Source: Rhodanobacter sp.
GTDB lineage: Bacteria > Pseudomonadota > Gammaproteobacteria > Xanthomonadales > Rhodanobacteraceae
Reading direction: 5' to 3'
Length of the DNA: 35,518 nucleotides
Assembly: GCA_004322005.1 (NCBI GenBank)
Contig: SCRF01000074.1
Span: 1-35,518, forward strand
Of the stretch, positions 14,662-24,472 are shown piece after piece. Position 1 is the first letter of the stretch; each line of letters starts with the position of its first letter. Under the pieces are notes generated by a model that was not told where the DNA came from, made no database searches, and saw only the letters and a program-made list of their open reading frames with translations. The position numbers and the translations under genes are program-made.

Positions 14662-16692
14662 ATGAGTACTACAGGGGGCGTCGGCAGGGAACGGGGTTAT
14701 ACCGTGCTCATTGTCCTGTTGCTGGTGGCGATAGCTTTTGCGGCGCTGGATTTCTTCCAGCTGAACCAGAAGAACGGTGAGGATCGCCAGGCGATCGCAC
14801 TGACCACGCAGATCCAGGTGCTGTCGCAGCAGACGGCGAAATTCGCGTTGGAATCGGCCGAAGGCAATGCCGAATCCTTCAAGGAACTCGCGGGCACCCG
14901 CAACTCCATCGACTCGGCGGTGCAGCGCCTGAACAAGGGCGATCCCGCCAGCGGCATGCAGGCTTACGGCGACAACAATGCCACGCCGGCGGGCCGGTCC
15001 GTCAGTGCGCTCGACAACGCATGGAAACAGCTTGACGCGGACATCGGCCAGATCCTTTCCAACAAGGCGGTGGTTATCGATTCCGGGCAGCGCGCCAATA
15101 TGCTGTCGCAGCAGATGCCGCTGCTCAATTCGAGCATGGAGCAGGTGGTCAACATCCTGCAGCAGCGCAACGGCAGCTCGGAACAGATGTTGGGAACATC
15201 CCGCCAGATGTTGTCCGCCGACCGCATCATCCGGCGCGTGCAGGAGATCCTGCAGGGGGGCGACACCGCCCAGGCGGCGGCCGATGGCCTGTCCCGCGAT
15301 AGCCTCTTGTATGGCGGGGTGCTCAAGGGTCTGCTTGAAGGCAATCCCGACAGCGGCGTGAAACCGATCGGCGATCCCAATGCACGCAAGATTCTCACCG
15401 ACATGCAGGACAGCTGGGCCAAGCTGAGCGACCCGATCGCCAAGCTGGTCGCCGCCGCGGGCAACTTTGCCGACGTCAAGCATGCGGCCAACCAGGCTTC
15501 GCTCGATTCGCAGACGGTGTTGTTGCGCGCCAACGACCTGTCCGACCAGATCGGCAAGCTGCCCTTGCTGCGGCTGTTCCCGAATGTCTGGTGGGGGCTG
15601 CTTGGTGCCATCGGCGCAGTGGCTTTCTCGCTGCTGCTGGTGATCGCGCTGGTACGCGATCAGCGCGAGCGTTTTGCCAGCAGTGCCGAGCTGAACCAGC
15701 GCAACCAGGAGGCGATCATGCGTCTGCTGGACGAAATGGGATCGCTCGCCGAAGGCGATCTCACGGTCAAGACCACCGTGTCCGAGGACATCACCGGGGC
15801 GATCGCCGACTCGGTGAACTACGCCATCGACGAGCTGCGTTCACTGGTGACCACCATCAACGAAACCTCCGAGCAGGTGTCGTCGTCGGCGCAGGAAACC
15901 CAGACCACCGCCCGGAATCTGGCCGATGCGGCCGAACAGCAGGCACAGCAGATCAGTTCGGCGACTTCCGCGATCAACCAGATCGTGAGTTCGATGGATA
16001 TCGTGTCGAAGGATTCCGCCGAGTCGGCCGACGTGGCCGAGCGCTCGGTGAAGATCGCCTCGCACGGCGCCGAAGTGGTGCGCGAGACGATTTCCGGCAT
16101 GGACTCGATCCGTGACCAGATCCAGGAAACCTCCAAGCGCATCAAGCGGCTGGGCGAATCGTCGCAGGAGATCGGCTCGATCGTGGAACTGATCAACGAC
16201 ATCGCCGAGCAGACCAACATCCTGGCGCTCAACGCGGCGATCCAGGCCGCCTCGGCCGGTGAGGCCGGTCGCGGTTTCGCGGTGGTGGCGGACGAAGTGC
16301 AGCGACTGGCCGAACGTTCGACCAGTGCGACCAAGCGTATCGAAACCCTGGTGCAGACCATTCAGTCCGATACCAACGAGGCGGTGAACTCGATGGAGCA
16401 GACCACCGCCGAGGTGGTCGCCGGTGCGCGACTGGCGGAGGACGCCGGTGGCGCGCTGGGCGACATCGAGCGCGTTTCGCACGATCTGTCCGCACTCATT
16501 CAGAGCATCTCGGCCGCGGCACGCGAGCAGTCCGCGGCAGCCACCGATATTTCGGTATCGATGAACGCGATTCAGGAAATTACCTCGCAGACTTCGCACG
16601 GTGCGAGCCAGACGGCCGATTCCATCGGTACGCTGGCGCAATTGGCGAGTGACCTGCGGCGCTCGGTAGCCCATTTCAAGCTGCCGGGTTGA
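14662..16692 (+). CDS. pilJ: Type IV pilus methyl-accepting chemoreceptor PilJ
   Basis: PilJ is the inner-membrane receptor of the Pil-Chp system. The 676-residue protein has TM1 at about 13-32, a periplasmic PilJ-type sensory region at 33-309, TM2 at 310-331, a HAMP-like region ([32 protein letters not shown]) and a long helical signalling domain. The conserved hairpin tip starts near residue 514 ([39 protein letters not shown]), where CheW and kinase bind. The ATG is chosen for GAGGTGA just upstream and because TM1 follows directly. An upstream in-frame TTG at 14587 is less likely. The operon has no pilK methyltransferase gene after pilJ. chpA begins 72 nt later. Confidence 0.96.
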   Translation: MSTTGGVGRERGYTVLIVLLLVAIAFAALDFFQLNQKNGEDRQAIALTTQIQVLSQQTAKFALESAEGNAESFKELAGTRNSIDSAVQRLNKGDPASGMQAYGDNNATPAGRSVSALDNAWKQLDADIGQILSNKAVVIDSGQRANMLSQQMPLLNSSMEQVVNILQQRNGSSEQMLGTSRQMLSADRIIRRVQEILQGGDTAQAAADGLSRDSLLYGGVLKGLLEGNPDSGVKPIGDPNARKILTDMQDSWAKLSDPIAKLVAAAGNFADVKHAANQASLDSQTVLLRANDLSDQIGKLPLLRLFPNVWWGLLGAIGAVAFSLLLVIALVRDQRERFASSAELNQRNQEAIMRLLDEMGSLAEGDLTVKTTVSEDITGAIADSVNYAIDELRSLVTTINETSEQVSSSAQETQTTARNLADAAEQQAQQISSATSAINQIVSSMDIVSKDSAESADVAERSVKIASHGAEVVRETISGMDSIRDQIQETSKRIKRLGESSQEIGSIVELINDIAEQTNILALNAAIQAASAGEAGRGFAVVADEVQRLAERSTSATKRIETLVQTIQSDTNEAVNSMEQTTAEVVAGARLAEDAGGALGDIERVSHDLSALIQSISAAAREQSAAATDISVSMNAIQEITSQTSHGASQTADSIGTLAQLASDLRRSVAHFKLPG

Positions 16693-16764
16693 CATCGGAT
16701 TTACGTTGGGAGGTTGTCTCGCTGGTTGCGTGATGCGTCATTGCGAAACCGCTGAGAGAGGCGC

Positions 16765-19700
16765 ATGAGACTTCAAGATCACATCGATTTCACCACGCTG
16801 CAGTGGGTCAAGCCCGAGCTTGACCAGACGCTGTCGCTCGCCCGCGAGGCCTTGGAGTCCTACGTCGAGAATCCGGGCAAGCGCGATTTCATGCGCACAT
16901 GCGCCGATCACCTGCATCAGGTGCGCGGCACGTTGCAGATGGTCGAATTGTACGGCGCATCGTTGGTGACGGCGGAGATGGAAGCCCTCTGCGCCGCCTT
17001 GCTGGCGGATCAGACAAGCAATCGGGAGGAGGCCTTCGCCACGCTGATGCGCGGCCTGATGCAACTGCCGGATTACCTCGAGCGGATATCCGGCGGCCAT
17101 CGCGATGTGCCGGTGGTGTTGCTGCCCCTGCTCAACGATCTGCGCACCAGCCGCGAACAGCCGCCGTTGCCCGAGTCGGCGATGTTCCATCCCAATCTCG
17201 ATGCGTTCCTGCCGGAGCAGGCTCCGGCAGCGATGAGCGAGGAGTACGCTCAGGCGCATCGCGGCGAGCTGAAGGATCTGCGCCTGCGTTTCCAGCAGCA
17301 ACTGCTGGGCTGGTTTCGCGGACAAAACACTGCCCAGCAGCTGATCGGCATGCGCAAGACCCTGCTGGCCATCACGGCGCGCTGTTATCACGTGCACGCC
17401 CGGCGATTGTGGTGGATCGCCGCCGGTGTGCTGGAAGGGCTGGAACAGGGCATGCTGCAGAACCATGCCGGTGAAGTGCGTCAATTGCTCGGCAGAGTCG
17501 ATCGCAGCATTCGCAAGTTGATCGAATCCGGTGAAGACGGTCTGCGTGGCGATGATGCGGACGATGTGGCCTGCGGCCTGCTTTATCTCGTGGCCCAGGC
17601 CAGGCAGCGCAGCCCGCAGATGGAATTGCTGCGCCAGACCTATGCGCTGGACAGCCTGCTGCCCGATGCCGACGAACTCGAGCATGCGCGCGGTTCGATG
17701 GCCGGCCACAACCGCGCATTGCTCGATTCGGTATCGCGCGCACTGAAAGACGACCTGCTGCGCGTGAAGGAGGCGCTGGACCTGTTCCTGCGCGAGGAAG
17801 GTGCCGATCCGGCTCAACTGGAGGTGCAAGGCGAGGTTCTTGCCCGCGTCGGCGACACGCTGGGCATGCTGGCATTGGCCGTGCCGCGCAAGGTGATCAA
17901 CGAACAACGGCAGGTGCTCGACGAGATCGCCAACCGGGTCCGCGAGGCGGACGAGGCCACCCTGCTCGATGTGGCCGGTGCCCTGCTCTACGTCGAGGCT
18001 TCGCTGGACGATCACATCGAGAGTCTGGGTTCCGATGACGAGTCCGCTGCAGGGAGTGTCTCCCACGGACTGCCGCGCAGCGAGGCACTGGGTGTCGTCA
18101 CCACCTTGATGCAGGAAGCGATCAGCAATACCGTCAAGGTGAAGGACGCGATCGTCGCGTTCGTCGAATCCGGTTGGGAGCATGGCCGTCTGGCCGGCTC
18201 GCCGGTACTGATGGACGAGGTCGCCGGCGCCATGCGCATGCTGTCCCTGCCGCGCCCGGCAGAACTGGCCGAAGGCGTGGGCCGTTTCATCGGTTATGAA
18301 TTGCTGGATGACCTGCGCATACCCAGCGGCGCCCAGATGGATCACCTGGCCGACGCGATTGCTGCGCTGGAGTACTACCTCGAGGCCGCGCGCGAGCATC
18401 GTGGCGGGCTGGATCATATCCTCGATGTGGCCGAACACAGCTTGGGCCAGCTTGGCTACTGGCCGCTGGCCATCGCCCGGGCATTGCCTTCGCGCGTGCC
18501 CGCCGCAGGCGTACCGGTTCAGACCGATGCCGGTATCGCGGACGAGCAGCATCCGGAACTGGACGAACCGGTCAGCGTGCTGCCCGGTGCCGACAGTGCG
18601 GATCTTTTCGTCGGCGAGAGCAAGGACTATCCCGGCCCGGTCCAGAACCTCGACGGATTGCGCTTGACTTCGACCGAACTGACCTCGCCGCCCCTGCCTC
18701 AGGGCAGCGATTGGCAGGGTCCGGGCGATGAATGGATCGAGGTCGAGGAGGATGTCTTCGAGCAGGTGCCGGTGCGCGATCCGCTGGCGGCCAACACCGC
18801 CTTCAACGTCAATGCCGAAGGCATCGACGACGAGATCCGCGAAATATTCCTGGAGGAGATGCAGGAGGAAATCGACAGTCTCCAGCAGGCCGAGAAAGTG
18901 TGGCTGGCCGACCCGAGCAGGATTTCCCTGCTGACCGGCATCCGCCGTTCGTTCCATACCCTGAAGGGGTCGGGCCGGTTGGTCGGGGCGGGCGTGCTGG
19001 GCGAGTTCGCCTGGAAAGTCGAGGACATGCTCAATCGCGTACTCGACAACACCATCCAGCCGCACGAGGGAGTGCAGGCGCTGGTGCGGCATGCGATCGA
19101 CGCGTTGCCCGAACTGCTTGCCGCGTTGAAGGGCAAGGGGATGCCCAGTGCGCCGCTCAGCGCCATCATGCAGACCGCCGAGTTGCTGACGGTCGGTCAC
19201 CAGGCGCGGGTGGAAGACCACGCATCGGCGGCCACGGAAACCGTTCGCCGTGTCGTGCGCCGACGCATTTCGCGCCTGGAGGCCGACGCGCAGGCCATTC
19301 CGCAAGCGGGTCTCGCCGATGTACGCAGCGTCGTGTCGAGCCAGATCGACGAGCCCGCGCCCGCGGATTCGCTGGCATTGCCGGCGTTGCCGGCGGTCGA
19401 TCCGGTGCTGCTGGAAATACTGCGCAGCGAGGTTGCCCAGTATCTGCAAACCATCCGTGCGGCGATCCACGGTTGCGATGATGAATTGCCGGTGGGCGAG
19501 CCCCTGCTGCGTGCCGTGCATACCCTGCACGGTGCCATCGCGATGGTCGACATTCCGCTGCTGACACAGCTGCTGTCACCGCTGGAAGGGCTGTTCAAAC
19601 GGTTGCGCGCAGCCAACGTGCCATTGTCGTCCGAGGGCATGAAGCTGCTCGGCCAGATCGTCGATGTCGTCGATCATGTGATGTCGCAGTTCGATGTCGA

Positions 19701-22700
19701 ATACCCGCAGTTGCCGGAAGTGGATGCGCTCACGGCGCAAATCATTGCCATGCGGGAAGACTACCCCGAGTCGCAGGTAGCGCATGTCGTGTACGAGCCC
19801 GGTCCGGGCGAGGTCGCCGCGCATGCAGTCGGCAATGACGAAGAAGCCGGGGCGAAGGCGCTGTCGAATACCGACATGGCTGAGGCGGCGGCTGCGGATG
19901 CGCAGGTGGCGGACGAAGACGATGCGCTGCATGGTCAGTTCGAGGCTGAGCTGGCGCATGCACTGGGCGCATTCGAGCCGGAAATCGCCGCCGCCGAGCA
20001 AGCTTCCGCCGAGAAGGCGCTCGCCGAGGAGATCGCTGCGGAAAAGGCTGCGGAAGAACAGGCCGCCGCCGAGCGGGCCGCGGCGGAACTGGCCGCCGCC
20101 GAACTGGCTGCGATGGAACGTGCTGCCGCCGAGGCCGAGCAGGCCGCGAAGGAGCAGGCTGCCGCCGAGCAAGCTGCCGTCGAGCAGGCCGTCATCGAGC
20201 AGGCTGCCGCCGAGCAGGCTGCCAAGGAACGCGCCGCCGCCGAGCAGGCGGCTGCTGCCAGCCATGCGGTCGAGGAAACCGCAGCTGAGCCGGTGCATGA
20301 AGAGGTTCCTGCCCCGGCCGGCTCGGGTCAGATCGATGCCGATCTGCTTGAGGTGTTCATCGACGAAGCGCGCGAAATCCTCGATCACGCCGACGGCATT
20401 CTGGCGCAATGGCACGACGAGCCGACCGAGTTGTCGTATGTAGCCGAGCTGCAGCGCGATCTGCATACGCTCAAGGGCGGCGCGAGGATTACCGGCTTGA
20501 TGCAGGTGGGCGACCTGGCCCATGCCATCGAAACCCTCCTCGAAAAACCGGTGACCGACAAGGCCCGGGCGGTCCAGCTGATTGCAGCGATGGAGTCGAG
20601 TTTCGACCTGTTGCATGCCATGGCCCAGCACGTGTCGCAAGGCGCGCCGATCGACTACCCGCAGGGTGCGATCGACCAGTTGCTGGCCCTGGCGGGAGAG
20701 ACGGCGCTGGCGGACGACACGGAACTGGCTGGCGCTGCCATGCCGGCACGCAAGCTGGAGCCGGTGGCCAAGCTGCCGACCCGGCCAACTGCCGGCAGGA
20801 CGGGCGGCACGAGCGACCTGCCCGACTTGTTGCCCGAGATGGACGAGGAGGTCCATTCGTCCCAGGAGCAGATCCGGGTACGTGCCGATCTGCTCGACAG
20901 CCTGGTCAACCATGCCGGCGAAGTGGCGATCTACCGTTCGCGGCTGGAACAGCAGGTGGCGGGTTACCGCTTCAACCTGGTCGAGCTGGAACAGACCGTC
21001 GCGCGTCTGCGCAGCCAGCTGCGCATGCTGGAGATCGAGACCGAGGCCCAGATCATCGCGCGTTTCCAGCGCGAGCATCGCGAAGCCGGCCTGACCGCCT
21101 TCGACCCGCTGGAGCTCGATCGTTATTCGCAGTTGCAGCAGTATTCGCGTGCGCTGGCCGAGTCGGTCTCCGATCTGGTGTCGATCCAGAACATGCTGGA
21201 CGAACTGACCCGGCAGGCCGAGACCTTGCTGATCCAGCAGTCGCGAGTCAGCACGGAACTGCAGGACGGCTTGCTGCGCACGCGCATGCTGCCGTTCGAC
21301 ACGATGGTGCCCAACCTGCGCCGCACCCTGCGCCAGGCGGCGCAGGAGGAAGGCAAGAGCGCCCAGCTGTACGTCGATGGGGCGCACGGCGAAATGGATC
21401 GCAACCTGCTCGACCGCATCAAGGCGCCGTTCGAGCACATGCTGCGCAACGCCATCGCGCACGGCATCGAAACCCCGGCCGAACGCCGCAAGGCCGGCAA
21501 GCCGGCCGAAGGTTCGGTGCGTATCCGGGTGGCACGCGAAGCCACCGAGGTGGTGATCCGGGTCAGCGACGATGGCCGCGGACTGGATCGCGAGGCGATC
21601 CGCAAGCGTGGCGTGGAACGCGGGCTGTTGCGCGCGGATGCCCGGCCCACCGAGCATCAGCTGCTTTCGCTGATCGCCCAGCCGGGTTTCTCCACGGCCA
21701 GCAAGATTACCCAGCTGGCCGGCCGCGGCGTCGGCATGGACGTGGTGGCGAACGAGATCAAGCAACTCGGCGGTTCGCTGTCGATCGAGTCGGAGCAGGG
21801 CAAGGGCACTACCTTCGTGCTGCGCCTGCCGTTCACCCTCGCGGTGACCCAGGCGATCCTGGTGCGCATCGGCGAGGCGACGTTCGCGATCCCGATGACA
21901 TCGGTGCAGGGCGTGGCACGGGTCAACCCCGACGAACTGGCCGCGCGGCTGACCGAGGACGACCCGTCGTTCGAGTACGGCAATGAACAGTACGGCATCC
22001 ATGACCTGGCCGAGTTGCTGGGCCTGCCGCCGGGGCTGCTGGATGAGGGCGAGCAGCAACCCCTGCTGCTGACGCGTGCCGGCGATCTGCGGGCGGCGAT
22101 ACGGATCGACGCGGTACTGGGCTCGCGCGAGATCGTGGTCAAGTCGGTCGGCCCGCAGATCAGCTCGGTGCCGGGTCTGCTCGGCGCAACCATCATGGGC
22201 GACGGTTCGGTGCTGATCATTCTGGATCTGGCGCCGCTGGTCCGCCATGGCGTCGCGCGCCGCCAGCAGCGGCTGGCCGACGGTCTCAGCGCGGTGCAGG
22301 CGCCTTTGGTCGAGGAAGTGCGGGTGCGGCCGCTGGTCATGGTGGTGGACGATTCGATCACCATGCGCAAGGTCACCACCCGCGTGCTGGAGCGTCACGA
22401 ATACGAAGTCGGCACCGCCAAGGACGGTGTCGATGCGCTGGAGAAACTGCACGAGCGCGTACCGGATCTGATGCTGCTCGACATCGAGATGCCGCGTATG
22501 GACGGCTACGAGCTGGCGACCCAGATGAAGGCCGACCCGCGGCTGCGCGACGTGCCGATCATCATGATCACCTCGCGCAGTGGCGAAAAGCACCGGCAAC
22601 GGGCGTTCGACATCGGTGTGGATCGCTATCTCGGCAAGCCGTACCAGGAGGCCGACCTGCTGCTGCAGATCGGCGAAGTGCTGGAACAGCGCGCGTTGCT

Positions 22701-22719
22701 GGAACTGGGCCATGACTGA
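16765..22719 (+). CDS. chpA: Hybrid chemosensory histidine kinase ChpA (PilL), multi-Hpt
   Basis: ChpA is the CheA-type kinase that phosphorylates PilG and PilH. The 1984-residue protein has a FimL-like N-terminus (about 1-590) with a degenerate Hpt-like motif HQVRGTLQMV at H51. Three further Hpt motifs follow: HTLKGSGR at H731, HTLHGAIA at H919 (divergent), and HTLKGGAR at H1234. An Ala/Glu/Gln-rich linker lies between the last two (about 1073-1175). A dimerisation segment is followed by the ATPase domain with N-box HMLRNAIAHGIE (N1562), DDGRGLD near 1600 and GRGVGMDVV near 1653. A CheW domain spans about 1688-1827, and the C-terminal receiver has phosphoacceptor D1906 in LLDIEMPRMDG. It is shorter than Pseudomonas ChpA (about 2470 residues), consistent with fewer Hpt domains. 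Its stop overlaps chpB by 8 nt. Confidence 0.96.
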   Translation: MRLQDHIDFTTLQWVKPELDQTLSLAREALESYVENPGKRDFMRTCADHLHQVRGTLQMVELYGASLVTAEMEALCAALLADQTSNREEAFATLMRGLMQLPDYLERISGGHRDVPVVLLPLLNDLRTSREQPPLPESAMFHPNLDAFLPEQAPAAMSEEYAQAHRGELKDLRLRFQQQLLGWFRGQNTAQQLIGMRKTLLAITARCYHVHARRLWWIAAGVLEGLEQGMLQNHAGEVRQLLGRVDRSIRKLIESGEDGLRGDDADDVACGLLYLVAQARQRSPQMELLRQTYALDSLLPDADELEHARGSMAGHNRALLDSVSRALKDDLLRVKEALDLFLREEGADPAQLEVQGEVLARVGDTLGMLALAVPRKVINEQRQVLDEIANRVREADEATLLDVAGALLYVEASLDDHIESLGSDDESAAGSVSHGLPRSEALGVVTTLMQEAISNTVKVKDAIVAFVESGWEHGRLAGSPVLMDEVAGAMRMLSLPRPAELAEGVGRFIGYELLDDLRIPSGAQMDHLADAIAALEYYLEAAREHRGGLDHILDVAEHSLGQLGYWPLAIARALPSRVPAAGVPVQTDAGIADEQHPELDEPVSVLPGADSADLFVGESKDYPGPVQNLDGLRLTSTELTSPPLPQGSDWQGPGDEWIEVEEDVFEQVPVRDPLAANTAFNVNAEGIDDEIREIFLEEMQEEIDSLQQAEKVWLADPSRISLLTGIRRSFHTLKGSGRLVGAGVLGEFAWKVEDMLNRVLDNTIQPHEGVQALVRHAIDALPELLAALKGKGMPSAPLSAIMQTAELLTVGHQARVEDHASAATETVRRVVRRRISRLEADAQAIPQAGLADVRSVVSSQIDEPAPADSLALPALPAVDPVLLEILRSEVAQYLQTIRAAIHGCDDELPVGEPLLRAVHTLHGAIAMVDIPLLTQLLSPLEGLFKRLRAANVPLSSEGMKLLGQIVDVVDHVMSQFDVEYPQLPEVDALTAQIIAMREDYPESQVAHVVYEPGPGEVAAHAVGNDEEAGAKALSNTDMAEAAAADAQVADEDDALHGQFEAELAHALGAFEPEIAAAEQASAEKALAEEIAAEKAAEEQAAAERAAAELAAAELAAMERAAAEAEQAAKEQAAAEQAAVEQAVIEQAAAEQAAKERAAAEQAAAASHAVEETAAEPVHEEVPAPAGSGQIDADLLEVFIDEAREILDHADGILAQWHDEPTELSYVAELQRDLHTLKGGARITGLMQVGDLAHAIETLLEKPVTDKARAVQLIAAMESSFDLLHAMAQHVSQGAPIDYPQGAIDQLLALAGETALADDTELAGAAMPARKLEPVAKLPTRPTAGRTGGTSDLPDLLPEMDEEVHSSQEQIRVRADLLDSLVNHAGEVAIYRSRLEQQVAGYRFNLVELEQTVARLRSQLRMLEIETEAQIIARFQREHREAGLTAFDPLELDRYSQLQQYSRALAESVSDLVSIQNMLDELTRQAETLLIQQSRVSTELQDGLLRTRMLPFDTMVPNLRRTLRQAAQEEGKSAQLYVDGAHGEMDRNLLDRIKAPFEHMLRNAIAHGIETPAERRKAGKPAEGSVRIRVAREATEVVIRVSDDGRGLDREAIRKRGVERGLLRADARPTEHQLLSLIAQPGFSTASKITQLAGRGVGMDVVANEIKQLGGSLSIESEQGKGTTFVLRLPFTLAVTQAILVRIGEATFAIPMTSVQGVARVNPDELAARLTEDDPSFEYGNEQYGIHDLAELLGLPPGLLDEGEQQPLLLTRAGDLRAAIRIDAVLGSREIVVKSVGPQISSVPGLLGATIMGDGSVLIILDLAPLVRHGVARRQQRLADGLSAVQAPLVEEVRVRPLVMVVDDSITMRKVTTRVLERHEYEVGTAKDGVDALEKLHERVPDLMLLDIEMPRMDGYELATQMKADPRLRDVPIIMITSRSGEKHRQRAFDIGVDRYLGKPYQEADLLLQIGEVLEQRALLELGHD
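19981..20280 (+). repeat. Ala/Glu-rich coding repeat in the chpA linker
   Basis: Imperfect repeats of about 15 nt based on GCCGCCGAGCAGGCT encode AAEQA, AAERA and AAEKA units. The encoded stretch of roughly 100 residues should form one long charged helix or coiled coil between the second and third clear Hpt motifs. The repeated DNA may vary in copy number between strains. Confidence 0.85.
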
Positions 22720-24472
22720 TCCGGCACTGGCGGTCGTGCTGCTGTTCGACGACACCGAGCTGGGTGGCCAATTGCGCGAGGCACTGCGTGACCGCGGCGC
22801 ACGGATCGTCCACGAGGGCGGTATATCGGGCTTCAGTCGCGAGCTGCTGCAGGAGTTGGGTGCCGAAGTGCTGGTGGTCAATCTGGACGACATGGGCGAC
22901 GACGCGCTGGATCAGTTGTACGAGGTGATTGACGGCGACCATCCGCGTGTGGTTTTCAACGATGCCCAAGCCAGTCGTGCGCTGACCGGTTGGGATCGCG
23001 CCCGCTGGGCCCGCCATCTGGCGCTGAAGGTGCTTGCGGTCGGCGACGTCGACCCGCCGCGCCCGCAAGATGCCCGGGGTATCGAGCTACCGCACGCCGT
23101 GGGTGCGGGAGAGCAGGCACCGGTCGATGCACCGAACGAGGCAATGACCGAAAGGTCCGATGCCGCTGCATCGACCGAGGCGGCAGCGGAGCCCTATCCG
23201 CTGGAACAGGTTCTTCCGGAAGCCGCCGAAGATGCTGACGGACAGCGCGGGCAGGCGAGCAGCGCCGATTCGGAAAACCTGGAGGCGGAACTGGAAGCCC
23301 TGCTGGCCTCTGCCGGGTTGCCGGACAACGCGGAGGAAACCACCGGACCGGGCCTGCGCTACACCGACGGCAGCGAACCGCCGCCGCTGCACGATGGCAA
23401 CTTCGGGGTGACCGGGCCAGTCGCTGAGGTGGGGCACTCGAACCAGGCCGGATCGCGCGATGTGGAGGAGCTCCCGCCGGCTCCGGATGCGCCCGCCCCG
23501 GAGTCGAGCATGGAGTCGAGCATGGAGTCGAACGTGTTCCAGCTCGACCATCGGTCAGCTCCGCCGCTGGCCGAGACCCCGCTCGCGCCACTGTCCGACA
23601 CCGACATCGACGCCATCCCGGCTGCCAGTCTGGTCACCCCTCCACGCGCACCCGACGACTGGGCGCTGCTGGCCGATGATGAAATGCCGGAAGCCGAAAC
23701 CGGGCACATGGCCGTCAAAAAACCCGATCCTGCCGCCTTTGGGGTCGAGAAGATGAGTGCCGCCGATTTTCTCGCGCCGGACGTCGAACAGGTCGCGCCG
23801 GATGTCAGGCCCGTGCTGAATCTGGAGCTGGTTTCGCTGGAAGAGGCCGTTGCGCCCCAGCAGTACCAGCAGCCTGCCAACGAGATGATGCTCGATGAAC
23901 TCGGCGGCGCGCTGAACCGCATCGTGTTGCTGGGTGCGGCGGCCGACGGCACGGACTCCGTTTGCGGTTTTCTGGCCGGGCTGCCGGCGAGCACCCGGTT
24001 GACCTTTTTGCATGCCCAGCACCTGGGAAACCAGCCCGCTGCGGCACTGGTGGAAAAACTGTCTGCACGCTGCGCGTTGCCGGTGCGACTGGCCGAGCAC
24101 GCCGGTGCGGCCCGCGCCGGCGAGGTGCTGGTGATGTCGGCCGGGCAGCACCTGCGGCTGCGCCGCGACGGCAGCATCGAAATCACGCCGCAGGAGGACG
24201 GCGCGGCACAGGACCCGTCGATCGACGCCACCTTCAGCATGGCGGCCAATGTCTTCGGCCGTGATGCGCTGGCGATCGTGTTCGCCGGGCGCTCCACCGA
24301 CGCCGTCGCCGGTGCGCAGGCGATCCATGATCGCGGCGGCCAGGTATGGGTAGAGTCGTCGTCAGGCGAGCATTTTGCAGACATGGTCAGCGGAATCCTT
24401 GCCGAACGACTGGTCAGTTTTTCCGGTACGCCGCACGAGCTGGCGGCGCACCTGGTCGAGGTGTTTCCATGA
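22712..24472 (+). CDS. chpB: ChpB, CheB-like protein with a degenerate methylesterase domain
   Basis: In Pil-Chp systems ChpB is the putative CheB-type receptor methylesterase. This 586-residue version has a receiver-like N-terminus (about 1-115) without the usual acidic pair, a long acidic Pro/Ala/Glu-rich linker (about 116-395), and a C-terminal CheB-type domain (about 400-586). The linker includes a 12-nt tandem repeat encoding ESSM. The domain shows VLLGAAADGTDSV, where the catalytic Ser of the usual GASTGG motif is Ala410. His437 (HAQHLG) and Asp530 (AGRSTDAV) of the expected triad remain. The ending SFSGTPHELAAHL fits ChpB proteins. Loss of the nucleophile suggests it is not a working esterase and may act as a scaffold. 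It overlaps chpA by 8 nt and chpC by 4 nt. Confidence 0.85.
   Translation: MTDPALAVVLLFDDTELGGQLREALRDRGARIVHEGGISGFSRELLQELGAEVLVVNLDDMGDDALDQLYEVIDGDHPRVVFNDAQASRALTGWDRARWARHLALKVLAVGDVDPPRPQDARGIELPHAVGAGEQAPVDAPNEAMTERSDAAASTEAAAEPYPLEQVLPEAAEDADGQRGQASSADSENLEAELEALLASAGLPDNAEETTGPGLRYTDGSEPPPLHDGNFGVTGPVAEVGHSNQAGSRDVEELPPAPDAPAPESSMESSMESNVFQLDHRSAPPLAETPLAPLSDTDIDAIPAASLVTPPRAPDDWALLADDEMPEAETGHMAVKKPDPAAFGVEKMSAADFLAPDVEQVAPDVRPVLNLELVSLEEAVAPQQYQQPANEMMLDELGGALNRIVLLGAAADGTDSVCGFLAGLPASTRLTFLHAQHLGNQPAAALVEKLSARCALPVRLAEHAGAARAGEVLVMSAGQHLRLRRDGSIEITPQEDGAAQDPSIDATFSMAANVFGRDALAIVFAGRSTDAVAGAQAIHDRGGQVWVESSSGEHFADMVSGILAERLVSFSGTPHELAAHLVEVFP
23501..23536 (+). repeat. 12-nt in-frame tandem repeat in chpB
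   Basis: Two perfect copies of GAGTCGAGCATG and a third diverged copy encode ESSM-ESSM-ESNV in the disordered linker. Being a multiple of three, copy changes would keep the frame. Confidence 0.9.

Noticed and set aside
16738..19530. A 930-codon open frame on the minus strand opposite the chpA N-terminus.
   Set aside because: The same high-GC antisense effect; the product shows no recognisable fold.
19576..22893. A 1105-codon open frame on the minus strand opposite chpA and chpB.
   Set aside because: It mirrors the strong codon bias of chpA, has a His/Gln/Arg-rich low-complexity product with no domain, and chpA on the other strand has full CheA, Hpt and receiver motifs.
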